NCBI GenBank assembly: GCA_944990035.1
Contig: CALYLX010000146.1
Location: 558,001-622,000 of the forward strand
Length of the DNA stretch: 64,000 nucleotides
Direction of reading: 5' to 3'
DNA from: Clitopilus passeckerianus
Taxonomy: Eukaryota > Basidiomycota > Agaricomycetes > Agaricales > Entolomataceae
Shown here: positions 10,318 to 22,215 of the stretch, one piece after another
Layout: every line of letters starts with the position of its first letter
Position numbering within the stretch: the stretch's first letter is position 1
Notes under the pieces: generated by a model
Databases searched by the model: none
Seen by the model: the letters and a program-made list of their open reading frames with translations, nothing else
Told to the model about the DNA's origin: nothing
Program-made: the position numbers and the translations under genes

Positions 10318-12707
10318 GACGTTGCGAGTAGCCGGGGTCGAACGAAAGGAGGGAGGTTTCCTTCAAATCTTGTACCTCTAAATAAAGCCATAGGGTCGAA
10401 CACCTGAAGACATCGGTTAGTGCCTGTCAATAGTTCATGAATATCAGTCCGATAACCGGCTGAAGATCCTTGCATTGTTGACTTCGTCAGACTGAACTGG
10501 GATCTCATGACGGACACCAACGGGGAAGATTATCCCCATGTCGATTTTGTCGAATTGATTGCGCCATCGCGGGCACTATCGACAGGGTCATGGTAGATAG
10601 AACGCAAGGTGGGGTCACGAATAAGGCAGGCAGCGCGGTTCTAGCAGAGTGTCAGGTGCAAAGGAAACACGTGGCAGGATCTTCTTGCCTGTCAAGCCTA
10701 AGGAGCAAATAATGCCCACTTCGTTCTGAGAATAAAGGCCGAGTAGAAGGCCCGCAAGTACGCCCAAACGCCAGAGAGACCCGTTGAGTGGCTAGGAACA
10801 CAGGTAGAGATACAGCGCCGTCATCCGGCCTGTACCCAGTTAAAGTGTGGATGATTCCTGGCGAGCCGTATGACTGCATCACTCTGCTTCTAGTCCAGAT
10901 TACGGCACTGATAGATAATGCCGGATGGTGCTTTCCAGCCTTCCGCCGAGTCAATGAAAGACGATTCACCGAGTAATGATAAGGAACATACCACGAGCTT
11001 CACGTTCTGGAGAAGCTTCCCGGATCAAATCTTTGACTTTCCATGATCAGATGATCGGCGGGCAGATATGACATGGAGGAAGCTATAATGAAGATGCGCC
11101 TTTGGCTGTAGGTAGCAGTCAGTACTCAGCCGTCTGAACTCGGCCCAGGAAGTATTCGAAAGGGAGCCAACGCTGAATAGCAGTGGCCGCACTGGAAACA
11201 AAATTGGAGGCCGAATCGAAGCCACAAGTTCCTCCAAATCTGGAGTTTGAAGGCACCAGCAACCCCATGACCCGGCCTGGTGGGTCAGACGTGTGAAACC
11301 ACAACGCTTCTTTGGCCATTCTTTTGAAGTTCTCGTCATTTAGGGCGATAGTCATGGTAACATGGCAGGAAGGATCAGACATGCCAGCACTTCATTGGGT
11401 CTCCAGATTGGGCCTCCATATCAGATAGCGGCGCCTGTAAGACCATTCGTATTTGGCGGCGTCGCAAAGTCGTCAGGTGAACGCGGAGAGGGAGTTGGTG
11501 CGGTTTCAAGGAAGGCCCGCTTCATTGGTATGACACCATGTCTTTCTCTTGAACGCAATATGAATACTGACGTGGTGCCGCTATGGCTCAAACGTGAAGG
11601 TAAAGGGTCCTTGGACTTGGGCCATGGATTCTAATAACGTTATTTATCTGATTATGTTAAGAAACGAAAGGTAATTAGGCTTACCTTTTCCCTAGTCAGA
11701 CCATCGCTCCAAGTAGCGCACTATATACTTACAGGATATTTCTATGTTGGAGGTTTGCACCGTGGAAGCCGGAATGCCGATTGACACATGCGACTGAATT
11801 ATGACAGTGCTCAATGCTACCATGTGCCACCTCTCAGCGATTGCAGCACGAAATTGGCACGAGAGACGCTCCCCATGCAACTCTTGACATTCCGAGGCAC
11901 AGAACATCATCAGGCTGGAATTCATATGTTTGTGGCCGTCGAATTCGGCATTTCCTCTTCACCCGAGCCGGTAGGTCTCTGTCTTATCGACGTCCACCCT
12001 ATGGGGTGTATATTTGAAGTGCTTGGTTGGAGCGCATGGCGAACACTACGAAGATTGTGTCAGGGAGGCTAAGCTAGAAAGCTAGCCAGGTGAGTCCTCA
12101 CGAGTCCCTGAGCGTTGGGCAATGAATTGACCAATCAGAGCACCGCAAACCGTCGGACCAACTTGCGTAAACCACATCGGAGAAAACTGACACTATCCTG
12201 CCCATCCATAATGCATAATGATTGGTGACCAACCGCAGTACGCGTCGTGCAAACCTAGTCATGGACTGCCTAGTCTGCGTCCCTCTGTGAACAGTCTTGA
12301 CCGTTTCTGGTTCCGCACTTGATCCATGACCTCGAAAGGGTGAGCTTCCAACACAGACTAGAAATGGGCTAGAATTGCCAACAACGAAGCAGGGGCTCTG
12401 AGTCTTCAAGCTTCAAGCTTCAAGTTCGAGATCAGCCCGAGGACTCCTCCGCCCAGGCTGGTGACCAGATTTAGGACTTCCGAACTCCGACTGTAACACC
12501 AACGTCGGCTGCCAGCCACCAACCTGAACTGAGCACAATGCTTGTACGACTTTGAGGAGCATCAGCTCTACAACATCTCTACTCATCTATGGCCCACGCC
12601 GAATCCCTTGCGACGCGCCTTAGGCACTTAAATAAGCAGAAGCCAGCCGATCCTGACTTAAAGGTGCGGTGTCGAAAGCGCGGGTTATGGGAGTGTCCGT
12701 CGTCGTA

Positions 12708-12737
12708 GACTCCTCGCCGGTCGACCGACGAGGAGTC
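12708..12737. repeat. 30-bp near-perfect palindrome
   Basis: Arms GACTCCTCG and CGAGGAGTC surround a perfect inner palindrome CGGTCGACCG, with a single mismatched pair (C/A) in the whole 30 bp. It could be a protein-binding site or a hairpin; nothing else marks its role. Confidence 0.6.
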
Positions 12738-13139
12738 CGCCACGTAGTACTTACTGTGCAGCGGATAGCCGTCTGGATAAGGCAGAAAGTTACGAAGTCT
12801 CTCCCACCTAGCTCACTTCTCTTCCTTTCATCCCATTCATTCAGACCTGACCGGAGACAAAAACACATACGGAAGAGGTTCTGCGGAAAGGCTAGCCCGG
12901 AGACTGCAAGCCGGCAGCTGGACCGTAATCCCGGTCGATGCCCCTGGCAACCGAGTATGTGGTCGTGCCAGACCGGTCAGGCGGGAGAGACAATACAGTC
13001 AAGAGGTCTCCCTACACCGCTTATACGAAATGTTGTAGGCGCTCTAGGGAAGCACCTCGCAAGAACAAGATGACTGTAGTCGTGACGGGTGTCAATCTTT
13101 TTCTTTACAGTGAAGCTGATTAGATAGTAAAATTGTCTG

Positions 13140-13172
13140 ATTCGAAACTCTCACTGTTTGCGAGTTTCGAAT
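13140..13172. repeat. 11-bp perfect inverted repeat with 11-base loop
   Basis: ATTCGAAACTC at 13140-13150 and GAGTTTCGAAT at 13162-13172 pair perfectly around an 11-base spacer. It lies in the gene-poor region. A hairpin or dimeric binding site is possible; no T-rich tail or neighbouring gene end marks it as a terminator. Confidence 0.55.
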
Positions 13173-14229
13173 GCGGCAGATGCAATCATGCACCGATACT
13201 AATAGTAAATGAATAGCTGGACAAGGTATTCTACGTGCTTATTGTAGATATCGGGTTTGTATGCGAGGATCATGTCAGGGGTGTCATTTGAGGAGGGTAG
13301 GATTGACCAGCGTGGACGGTGCTCGTTCGCGGGTAGACTATCCATGATTTGCAGCAGAACACAAGTATGCGATCGGCTTTGTTTGTATTATCTGTACCCT
13401 CGTGCTACTGAACTTGAACCTTGTTTCAGGCTTGTATTATTGTATTTAACTATACCACCCTCGAACGTCACATTCTATACAAGAATGAAGCAAAAGATAG
13501 TTGACAACTGAGTCATACACTCATAATCAGTCCACTAGATCGAACACAGCTGCCGATGAGGCGAATCAATCAACACTGGGACGTGTTACCGTTGCACGGC
13601 TGAACCTTATTGATACGAGCAGCCAACGTCCATGAAAGAGGACTCATACACATTTACCAATGTATCCGTCTTCCACCCTCAACCCGAGCTGGTGGCTTGC
13701 ATAGCTTTAAATGTAGTTTTCTGCCATGTTGGGGTAAAATGGTCCCCGACATTGAAGTGTTCGCCCCGAGTGTCGGAATTAACACATTTTCGCACTTTTC
13801 AAGGCCTTCTCACTGTACTTGGGTGTAAGTTTGCTGCGATTGCACGTGTTTGGGCGCAAGCTTGGTCGTGAATAGTGAGCGATACGAAGACCGCGCTAGT
13901 GGAGGGCAGGAGCATCTTTGGCTTCAGCCAATCAAAGCCTTCGCCAGGGATCAGGCAAGCATATGCAAATAGGCCTCATCGAGGAGCCACTTCGGAGATG
14001 CAGCCGTCAAGTTTACCTCAACCTTCATTACACTCCCAACAGCAAGCTACATACTGATAATCGCAATGCTCGGGGAGAAGCTGGCTACAAATTCCCCGAT
14101 CAACCGCAAGAAGAACTTGTCAGCCGAACCGTCATCTTTGTTGATGCCGCAATTCCCAACCGCATTTCCCAACCACTGTCACTCATGACCTTATCTGAAC
14201 GTGATGTAGGATCAAGAGTCGACATTTTG

Positions 14230-14235
14230 TATAAA
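14230..14235 (+). promoter_or_regulatory. TATA-like box of the aldo/keto reductase gene
   Basis: TATAAA stands 54 bp before the ATG at 14289, a plausible TATA position for a fungal gene. Confidence 0.5.
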
Positions 14236-14288
14236 GGTGGAGGGCTGGAATGATGATGGTCAAGGGAAGCTCTTCCTAGACTATCGAC

Positions 14289-15516
14289 ATGTCCTCTCAG
14301 CCAAAGTTTCCTACTCGTCAACTCGGAAAGAATGGTCCTACCGTTAGTGCGATAGGATTAGGTGCAATGGGTGTGTCTTTTAGTCCCGTTTATTGTAAAC
14401 CCAGGAAGCTAAGTGATGACATGCAGGCATGGGTGCATACTATGGAAAGAGTGACGATAACGAGTCGTTGAAAACACTCACCTACGCCGCTGATCGTGGT
14501 GTAACATTCTGGGACACCGCCGATATCTATGGCACGAGTACGCTCTTTCTCCTCTCTCTTGCTCTTTCAGATTCATCTTTATCTATTATCTCCTATCTCT
14601 AGGTCAAGCTGTCCTTGGTCGCTGGTTTGCTGAAACTGGCCGCCGTAAGGAAATCTTTCTCGCCACCAAGTTCGGCGCGATCAACCTAGATGGCGAAACA
14701 CCTGAAGAACGTAATCGCCCCCACAGCGCCCCATCCTACATCCGTTCACAATTCAAGAAGTCCCTTGAGGCTCTGCACACGGACTACATCGACTTGTACT
14801 ACCAACATCGAGTCGATCCCAACGTGCCTATTGAGGTTGTTGTTGAGACTCTGAAAGAGTTTATTGACAACGGTCAGCTCAAGTGGATCGGGTTGTCCGA
14901 ACCTAGCGTCGCCACGCTGAAGAGGGCGAAAGCCGTTCCCGGTGTTGGCGAGAAGGTCATCGCTGCCCAGATGGAGTTCAGCCCATTCGAAATCGACATC
15001 GAGAAGACTGGGTTCGTGGATGCGATCAACGAGCTCGGAATGGCGCTTGTTGCGTACTCCCCTCTTGCCAGAGGCTTGGTCACCGGAAGGTTCAGATCCC
15101 GCGCCGATTTTGAGGAAGGAGATTTACGACCTAACTATCTACCTCGTTTCTCCGAGGAGAACTTCCCAAAAAACGTGGCAGTCGCTGATAAACTCAAGGT
15201 CATAGCGGACAAATATAACGCTACGCCCGTCCAGATCACTATTGCGTGGATCTTGGCTGAGCATGAGAATTGTACGTTTTGTGCCTCTGGTCAACTTGCA
15301 ATTGACTAACAGGTCTTCTCTAAAGTCATCCCCATACCTGGCATCCGAAGTGTCGATCGGCTGGAGGATAATGCCAAGGGGGCAGAATTGAAGCTCTCGT
15401 CCGAGGACGTCAAGGCCATTCGACAGCTCGTCGAAAGTGCAGATGTCGCTGGTGATCGTTACGCTCGCATCCCTCCGGGAGATTGTATTTCGAAGGAAGA
15501 ATGGAAAGGAGAGTAA
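14289..15516 (+). CDS. Aldo/keto reductase (AKR family, pyridoxal/YakC-like type)
   Basis: An NADPH-dependent oxidoreductase acting on carbonyl substrates; the natural substrate cannot be read from sequence. The N-terminus 'PTRQLGKNGPTVSAIGLGAM' is the usual first strand of the TIM barrel. Three introns (about 14371-14426, 14538-14602, 15273-15325) join 'GAYYGKSDDNESL', 'GVTFWDTADIYG', 'EIFLATKFGA', 'YIDLYYQHRVDP', 'IGLSEPSVATLKRA', 'QMEFSPFEID', 'ALVAYSPLARGLVTG' and 'IPIPGIRSVDRLEDNA'. The catalytic tetrad Asp, Tyr, Lys, His is present in 'WDTADIYG', 'ATKFG' and 'YQH'. About 335 residues, normal for the family. The start is the first ATG after the TATA-like box. It ends tail-to-tail with the Ser/Pro-rich gene on the other strand. 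Confidence 0.92.
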
Positions 15517-16282
15517 ATATAAGGCGCTGTATAGTTTATGTAGATTGGTTTTCAAACATCAAATATGTCGTATTAGAAATGCTACTAGAAAGATTTCGAG
15601 AATAGTACATTGGATGGAACACGGCTACCAAATGATCTATACCCACAGCGTGCAGCCTAAGGTTGGGCCACAGATCTTTGTAGGGCGGCGTCCTGTCAAG
15701 GTTTTGCCAAGGTAAGGCCTGCGTTCAGTTGCTGATAGCCTCCAACCTGTGTAGCATATATGTATGCAGTACTCTATGATAATCAATCTCGTCCTCCGAG
15801 TATATCAGCGCTCGAACTGAATAGTGAAGGCCGAATGCAACAACGCCAGGCAAAGTGATCCGCATGAAGTTTCAAAACTGTTGAATTTATCTGATTCTGG
15901 GGGCTTTCCAGGCACGAGGTTTTGGTATCCGTCTAAGCATCTAATAGTTGTTAAGTCTCATCTAATCATACAAGCAAAAGTACAGGTAAAAGTACACGAA
16001 AGGAGGGTAATTCTAATTGTGATGGAAGGGAGTCTTATAATGCCAAGATCTCCTCGATAATTGGGGAAATAATCCGAAGTGAAAGTAGAGTAGATGCATG
16101 TCATGAATGATTTACAAATGTGATGAAATAATGCAAAAAATGAGAGTGGAATGCAAGTGTAGTAATATGCCCCCAGCTGAATGTCAGATAGGCGAATAAT
16201 GCAGAATGAAGCTCGACGCCTATCTGGCAATTAAGAACGAAAACAATACCAAGAGAAGAGAAAAATGGTTAGAGAATGTCGT
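15517..16282. other. Intergenic region between convergent genes
   Basis: AT-rich 3' flanks of two tail-to-tail genes. Only short ORFs; no repeat, RNA gene or clear terminator recognised. Confidence 0.5.
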
Positions 16283-17620
16283 TTACAACGACCTCAGAGC
16301 ATTGATTACGTTCTGGTAATCAGGCTCCTCCCACCGACTCTCACCCCTCTCGTGGAGCCACTTCCTGCTGAACCTCCTCTTCCCTGCAGCCTTGAACGCG
16401 ATGCCATTTTCGAGCACCCAGGCGTAATCCTCTTTTGTCCCGGCTGTATACTGCCCTGTGGAGCGCTTGTCATCAACCATCCACTCGGAGCCAGCATCCT
16501 TCCCATCTTCATCATCCTCGTCGTCCTCACTATCCGAGGATATCTCGAGTATTTTGCTGACCATGATAGCGGCCCGCATATACTTGTTCGTTGTGTCGGT
16601 AACATCCCGACTGCGACGGTTCGAGAGGGCGATGTCTTGGATGACTTTTTCTTTGGTTTCGTGAGGGAGCGGGGCGTAGACAACATCTGCAGGGAGGGAT
16701 TCACCGAGGAATCGTCGGAGCTTGTGTAGGCGCTTGCGTTTGGCTGTTCGTGGGGTTGGGGGTTGGGGGTAGCATGGCGAGAACGGGCTTAGGGATACTT
16801 CGGAAGGGTCAGTGCTGAGGAAACTGAGGTTTTTGGTGACGAGGGTGGGTAATGCGGGGCGAGGGGAGGATTGCGGAGGGGACCGGGCAAACGAGATAGA
16901 GGCGCTATCTTCGGCGGAAGTAATAGAGTTATCATCTTCGTCGGAGTCACTTGAGGTGTCAATGAAAGACAGCTCCTCAGGGAGTATGGGTGATGAGAAT
17001 GAGAGTTCTGGAATCTCGGATGGGGACAGGGTGATATCAGGAATAATTGAAACCTGGGGTGAGGGTTCGATGCGTATTGTCGGAGGGGCTGCTTTGGTTG
17101 AGAGAGAGGGTGAGAGGATGTCCTCAGGCTCGTCAAACTGTACTTGAGGCCATGGGTTGTGGAATGAGACTTCGTCTATTGGTTTAAGCTCCTCCTCCGC
17201 AGGAGTTGGAGGCCACGGGTTTGAGAGGGCATCTGGATGCGATGAGTGATAAGAGGGAGGCGATGACACGGTGGCGGCCTTCCGCCGAGTGAACGGTGCA
17301 GCGGATTCTAGGATGACTGGGGTTGAATCAGCAGTAGCCGGGGCAGTGCTTGGTGGTGAAGGCAGTTGACGAATTGGGGTCTGTGACCAGCATGGCGAAC
17401 GGCGCAATGGAGCAGACGCTGGTGGACCAGGAATAGCAGGAAGAGGTCTTCGAGCTCTTGGGCTCGACCGGGTACTATCTATCGATGGGCGCTTGCCATT
17501 GACATAGACCAAATCAAGAGAGGGGAGACTTCTAGGTGACTTCGACGAGCCAGAAGCTTGGACAGGGTTACTGGAGGCCAATTTGGTGGGCATTGAGGTG
17601 TGTGCTTGTGTGCTTGACAT
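16283..17620 (-). CDS. Ser/Pro-rich hypothetical protein, 445 aa
   Basis: A single uninterrupted ORF, unusual here because most genes have introns. Residues 1-290 are low-complexity, rich in Ser and Pro with 'PLPAIPGPP' type segments, so probably disordered. An acidic patch follows the Pro-rich part ('DTSSDSDEDDNS'). The C-terminal 150 residues look ordered: 'RKRLHKLRRFLGESLPADVV', a segment 'NKYMRAAIMVSKILEISSD' with a second acidic run, and 'FSRKWLHERGESRWEEPDY'. The 'KLxRFLGExxPxxxV' motif recurs in many Agaricomycete proteins of unknown role. No signal peptide or membrane helix. Function not recognised. The antisense ORFs over it are shadows of the biased composition. Confidence 0.75.
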   Translation of the reverse strand: MSSTQAHTSMPTKLASSNPVQASGSSKSPRSLPSLDLVYVNGKRPSIDSTRSSPRARRPLPAIPGPPASAPLRRSPCWSQTPIRQLPSPPSTAPATADSTPVILESAAPFTRRKAATVSSPPSYHSSHPDALSNPWPPTPAEEELKPIDEVSFHNPWPQVQFDEPEDILSPSLSTKAAPPTIRIEPSPQVSIIPDITLSPSEIPELSFSSPILPEELSFIDTSSDSDEDDNSITSAEDSASISFARSPPQSSPRPALPTLVTKNLSFLSTDPSEVSLSPFSPCYPQPPTPRTAKRKRLHKLRRFLGESLPADVVYAPLPHETKEKVIQDIALSNRRSRDVTDTTNKYMRAAIMVSKILEISSDSEDDEDDEDGKDAGSEWMVDDKRSTGQYTAGTKEDYAWVLENGIAFKAAGKRRFSRKWLHERGESRWEEPDYQNVINALRSL

Positions 17621-18374
17621 GTTTAATTAGGTGAACACGTCAGGAGGGCTACAACGATAGCAGTCAAGGACGTGCAGCGGCTAGGTTTTGGTTGAAGTTG
17701 AGGTAGCGGGTAAAAAAGCGCGTCGCCTTGGATTTTGCAACCCTTTCGTATTTACCCATGTTCAGAGCAGAGTCCGTTTGCCTCATGTAGACGGTTGGCA
17801 TTTTGGAGCCAGTGTCGACCCTTCGGCAAATAAATTTCAGGGTCCCCCATCAACCGCGGTTACTGCTTTAGGTTCGTCCGTATAGCAACGAGTCGGCGTC
17901 GTGGAGACTGTTTCTATTAACAAAGCCACATTGCTCTTGTGGCCCCTAAAAACAAGGAGCTCTTTGTGCAGGAATTGGGACGTACACAAGTACTGCAAGT
18001 AATAATGCTTGAGGAAAGTCTTCTTCTGAAGCACCTAAAGTCCAGAATTTTTCGCATGTCCACCAACCCGACAACACTGACATTCAATATGATTGCGTCG
18101 CATAATGACAGGGACACGAGTGTAGCCTCGCACCCATATTGGGTGCCCACAAAGGTTGAGCTGGACTGACATCACCCCGAGTTGCGACTGCCGACCTCGC
18201 CAGGATTGATCCCTTCGATTCGGAATGTCCGAAATTTCACACAAAACAATGAGAACCCGGACTGTCGCCAATCCCATTCAAAAGCTACTGAAAAGGGTAC
18301 AGATAGGCTGTGCTAAATAGATCTTTACTTGTGTCCTCCGCCGGCAGGAGAGTCGCTTCTGCGGGAGGCGGGCC
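17621..18374. other. Intergenic region
   Basis: Holds the upstream flank of the Ser/Pro-rich gene and the 3' flank of the S41 peptidase gene. No ORF, repeat or RNA gene is supported. Confidence 0.5.
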
Positions 18375-21351
18375 TTAACCCAGCAACTCCTCCGCACTAG
18401 ATGAATCATTAGGTCAGACGTAGGGTTGGCGATGAGTTGGCAAGCATCAGTACTCACGCGAAAGTCCACAAGTTCTGTGGGTTGTTGTAGGTGTCCTTGG
18501 TGTATGGGAATCGGTCTGGTTCAAAGAATACGCATATCAGGACTCGCACGAACATCGCCGAGCAATAGGAAAGGGACGCACGCTGTGGAAGCTCAGATCG
18601 GTAGGCTAGGGCGACGGTGATTAGAGACCTCTATGAGATAAGATGAAACAAAAACAGCTACCGATGGGTGTTTTCTCGTCAAGCCAACTCCAAGCGCTCC
18701 TCCAGTTTACTCTGTGGAAAATCAAGACGCATCAGAAATGCCATTGTCTCAAGATGCTACAGGTGGGTCGCCGCACCTCATATTACCAGCAACCAGACTA
18801 GGTAAATGATGTTAGACCGCGGCATAAGCCAGAGCAGAGAAAGTGGCTTACAGGTCAGGCGGGGCGAGAGGGTCCTGAGTAGATGGTCAGCCCACTGATC
18901 AAACGATAATTAACTTGAAGGGTCAACATACATTCTTCACACCAGCTGTCTTGATTTCAGTATCGAGATCTGGCCACTCCAAGACTTGATTTCCAGCCAT
19001 GCCTGTTTAAATGAACAGTGATGAATAACGTTCCCGTGATTGCAATGTAGTCCTGCCCGCTGACCCTTAAATTCCACTCGCTCTCCGGGCTTTCCACCGA
19101 AGACTGCGATTTTAGTCTGGTGACGCTCGAACATCAAAGTCGAGAACATGGCACAAGTCGAGGCGCAGTTGCCGTTGTTCACTAGGATAGCACTTGATCA
19201 TCAGAAACTATATTATGGGGAAATTGTGAGAAGACAACGCACCGAGAGCAACCTTCCTGGAAAAAAGAAGCAACACATCAGCTCGAGTCAGAGAACGAGA
19301 GTTCATAACTCACTTCGAATCAAAGGGAGGAGTCTTCGGCACCTCCTGTGTGTAGTACGGAACACAAACATCCTGTTGAAAACACGTAAACGGCTGTTTG
19401 AGAGCTACTCACTTGAAGCAGCGTACCTGGAATCGCTGAGACGTAGGGTCGTTCTTTCCATTGACCACGAACGGAAGAGATGGGTCAATGTAATTGTAGT
19501 CAGTGGGATAGATTGTCTCGTTAAGGTATGCCCCTGTACAGCTGGGTCAATGATGCCTCCAAGAATGTCAAACGAGGGGCTCCTTACAATTGTCGGGTCC
19601 GTAGAAGGAGATAGCAGCAGTTACTCCAAGAGCTATGTCTGCAGCAACAATCTTCTTTGCCAAGGGGTTAGCTCGAGTCGTCGAAACGAATCCACTGTAT
19701 TCATCTAGAGTCAGTTATCGGTAAAGGGTACTGATTCCTGGAACAACGGACGGGTATCCAATGGTTGAACCAGCCAGGTAATGATGCAAGAATTGCCCAA
19801 GGCAAACATATCCACCTGTAGAGAAGTTTGATGAGACGATCTGAAAATAAGCCTTGTGATGGACTAATCTATACAAACCTCCGTTATTCGTCAGGTCTAT
19901 CAAGAGCTGTGAGACCCCAGCCGCCTTGAATGCGTTCACAGCCGAAACGACATCGGATTGGAAACCGTCAAAGTCCCCACCGAAAGATCCAACGTACATC
20001 TACATGATAGGATCATGAGTCAGCGACGAGTAAAGAGCAGGGTCAGGTATAGTTGGAATTTGTCGGGACAAAGAACAGCACGTACAACGCCGGTCTTCTT
20101 GTCGGGCAAGATGAATGATTTGATCACGCCGTCGCTGCCTGCGACTGGGGTGAGGTTTGGCTTGTATTGGCTTGGCAGAGGGAGCACTTGAGCAGCATAG
20201 CGAGCCTCGGTGAGCTCTGCTTTGGCATGCCTGGGTTTGGAGAGGCGTGCGCCCTTCAAATCAACACCGTTCGTGTCGCTCTTGGCGAGACAATTCTTAG
20301 CCCAGCTATCAGAGAAGAGTTGATCAGACTGACTATGCCGCCGGTAGAGAGGCAAGTGCGGGGTAGAGACTCACAATGATGCAGAATCAGTGAACGGCAG
20401 TCCCAGGTAATTTGCCAGGTATGGAACTTTCACAGTCTCAATCCTCTTCGAACCCGCCGGAATGAGTGTGAATGTCAACGATGTCTTCCTAACATCAATA
20501 GGCCCGGCCAAAATGCCCAAACCCTGTGAGAACACCGGCGGAGTGCCTGCGATTCTGTAGCTCGTGATCGCAGAGTTGACGCGAACGCCGTGATCGAGGT
20601 AGTTTCCTGATTGTTTGGTGGCCACAGTATCAATGTAGTTGAATGGGCTGCCACCGTCAATAAGCAAGACTTTGGCGCCCGCAAGACGCTTCCAGTCGAA
20701 ACCGATAGAATCATAGTAACCAGTGAAGCCACTGCCGAGCTGCGAAAGGTATTCAACGGAGTCCGGGGCGATGTAAACGCCCGAATCCAGGATCACGACC
20801 GGTGCTGGTAGGATGTTTTGGAAAGAGTAATAGCAATCGTGGTACCAGCCTGGCAACGAATTGAGAGGCCGGACATACGGAACTATGATCCGACTCACGA
20901 GTATGACCATCGTTCAACGCAGTCGCGAAATCGTACAGGGCAATATTGAAGTCATAGTCGGTCTTGTTTCATGATGTGAAATGAGCTGAGAGTGGATCAA
21001 GGTTTCATGGAGTGTACTTACCGCGAACTTGGTACTATTGAGTTGCGCCAGCTTTTGACGAATGTTAATAGTCGACTCCTGGAACGGAGGAGGCGACCTG
21101 AGGTAGTACTCCTCAAACGTGAAGAAGTCGAACACCCGAGCGACGTTGCTCAAAACATTCTGATGAAGCGTCGAATTGAATGGGAACGACTTCAGGCAGG
21201 CCAGGGCATCAGCAGGAGGCACGAAGGGTTTCCCAGAGATTTTGGCACACGGATCAGCGGATGGTGCAGCTAAACCTGACCCAGGTAGGCTGAGAAAGAG
21301 TAAACCTGCCACAGAGACTGTGGCAAGTCGTCCAGACTTCAGGGTGTACAT
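18375..21351 (-). CDS. Secreted S41-family (tail-specific) serine peptidase
   Basis: The start 'MYTLKSGRLATVSVAG' opens a signal peptide with core 'LLFLSLPGSGLAA', so the product is probably exported. An N-terminal region ('DPCAKISGKPFVPPADALAC', 'FDFFTFEEYYLRSPPPF') precedes a long central exon with 'DWKRLAGAKVLLIDGGSPF'. The catalytic S41 domain is spread over small exons: 'SFGGDFDGFQSDVVSAVNAF', 'QLLIDLTNNGGGYVCLGQ' and, near 19140-19180, 'VNNGNCASTCAMF', where the Ser after Ala is the expected nucleophile. A late exon reads 'YTKDTYNNPQNLWTFA', and a final short exon 'EELLG' ends in a TAA at 18375-18377. At least 12 exons, about 650-700 residues. Domain order matches fungal S41 proteins with a C-terminal protease fold. 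The next gene upstream on the same strand is an M28 peptidase. Confidence 0.85.
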
Positions 21352-22215
21352 CCTGTTGGATAGAGAGTGTTACCAACTTTAAGAAAAGGTGGGATCCACA
21401 CGAAACGGGTGAAGCGTCGCCCTCACCTTTAAGTATGGCGACAGAGGGTGATTGTCATGCTAGCCGGCGACATGCCAGTGATGGTTTGGGATGCGCGTAT
21501 GGTGTTTAGGAAGTGTTTTGGAGGAATCGTCTTTGTTCTTTAGAAGCATGGAGCTATGGCCTAGATTTTGCCGCCCGACCATGTGGTCCAATGAATGATA
21601 GCTGCTCAAAGGCCCACTAACGTTAAGCAGGTTTGGCGGGCCATGGACACGAAAGGTAGTAGTAATTTGATGGAAGGCGGCTTTATCGGTGGTAGCCATG
21701 TGTAACGGTGTCTGCGCCTGAGGATTATGATTATGAGGAGTGTGTTGCAAAGTCGTTGAGGTCATACTTACTCATCATTGTCAATGTATTGACCATGAGT
21801 ATCCACGGTTATTGGCGGTTAGGGCCACTAAAGCAAGCTTTGCACCGTCTCCGCATCCCCCAAGCTCTGGTATCCTCCTTGCTGTGGCGGCCTGGCCCAG
21901 TGAAAGTACCACATGGACTTCTGATCACGATCAAGCGATCGGCACATCCCTGGGATCGCGGAGGTTTTCTTCAGGTATTCGAGAGGATTTCGTTCAGTCG
22001 TTGAATTATCATCGGACCATTGGATATGACGAATAGCTTAGCGAATTGTCAAGTGATCGAAAGGTAGGGTTCTTCATTAATTCGGGGAAGACGGAGCTTG
22101 CTACCTAGAAGACAGGTCTTATCGAACCGCGACCGTTTATCGTAGGCTACGACTCGCAACACTAGCTGGCTGAAGTCTGGCCGTCCGGAAGGCGGGCCTC
22201 TTCCGAGACTTGGAA
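21352..22215. other. Intergenic region between S41 and M28 peptidase genes
   Basis: 0.86 kb that should carry the promoter of the S41 gene. No gene, repeat or RNA recognised; the plus-strand ORFs near 21708-22036 lack family similarity. Confidence 0.5.

Larger units (their letters stand above)
10318..14288. other. Gene-poor region of about 4 kb
   Basis: No ORF here joins into a recognisable gene. The best candidate is an 87-codon minus-strand ORF (11119-11382, 'MTIALNDENFKRMAKEAL'), too short and unsupported to annotate. The stretch contains a short CTTCAAG triplet repeat near 12405-12425 and two strong palindromes listed separately. The last few hundred bases serve as promoter of the aldo/keto reductase. 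Confidence 0.5.

Noticed and set aside
11119..11382. 87-codon minus-strand ORF in the gene desert
   Set aside because: Codon pattern is plausible but there is no family match, clear promoter or exon partner.
16265..16729. 154-codon plus-strand ORF
   Set aside because: Antisense to the Ser/Pro-rich protein; composition mirrors that gene.
19148..19708. 186-codon plus-strand ORF
   Set aside because: It lies antisense to small exons and introns of the S41 peptidase and has no family similarity.
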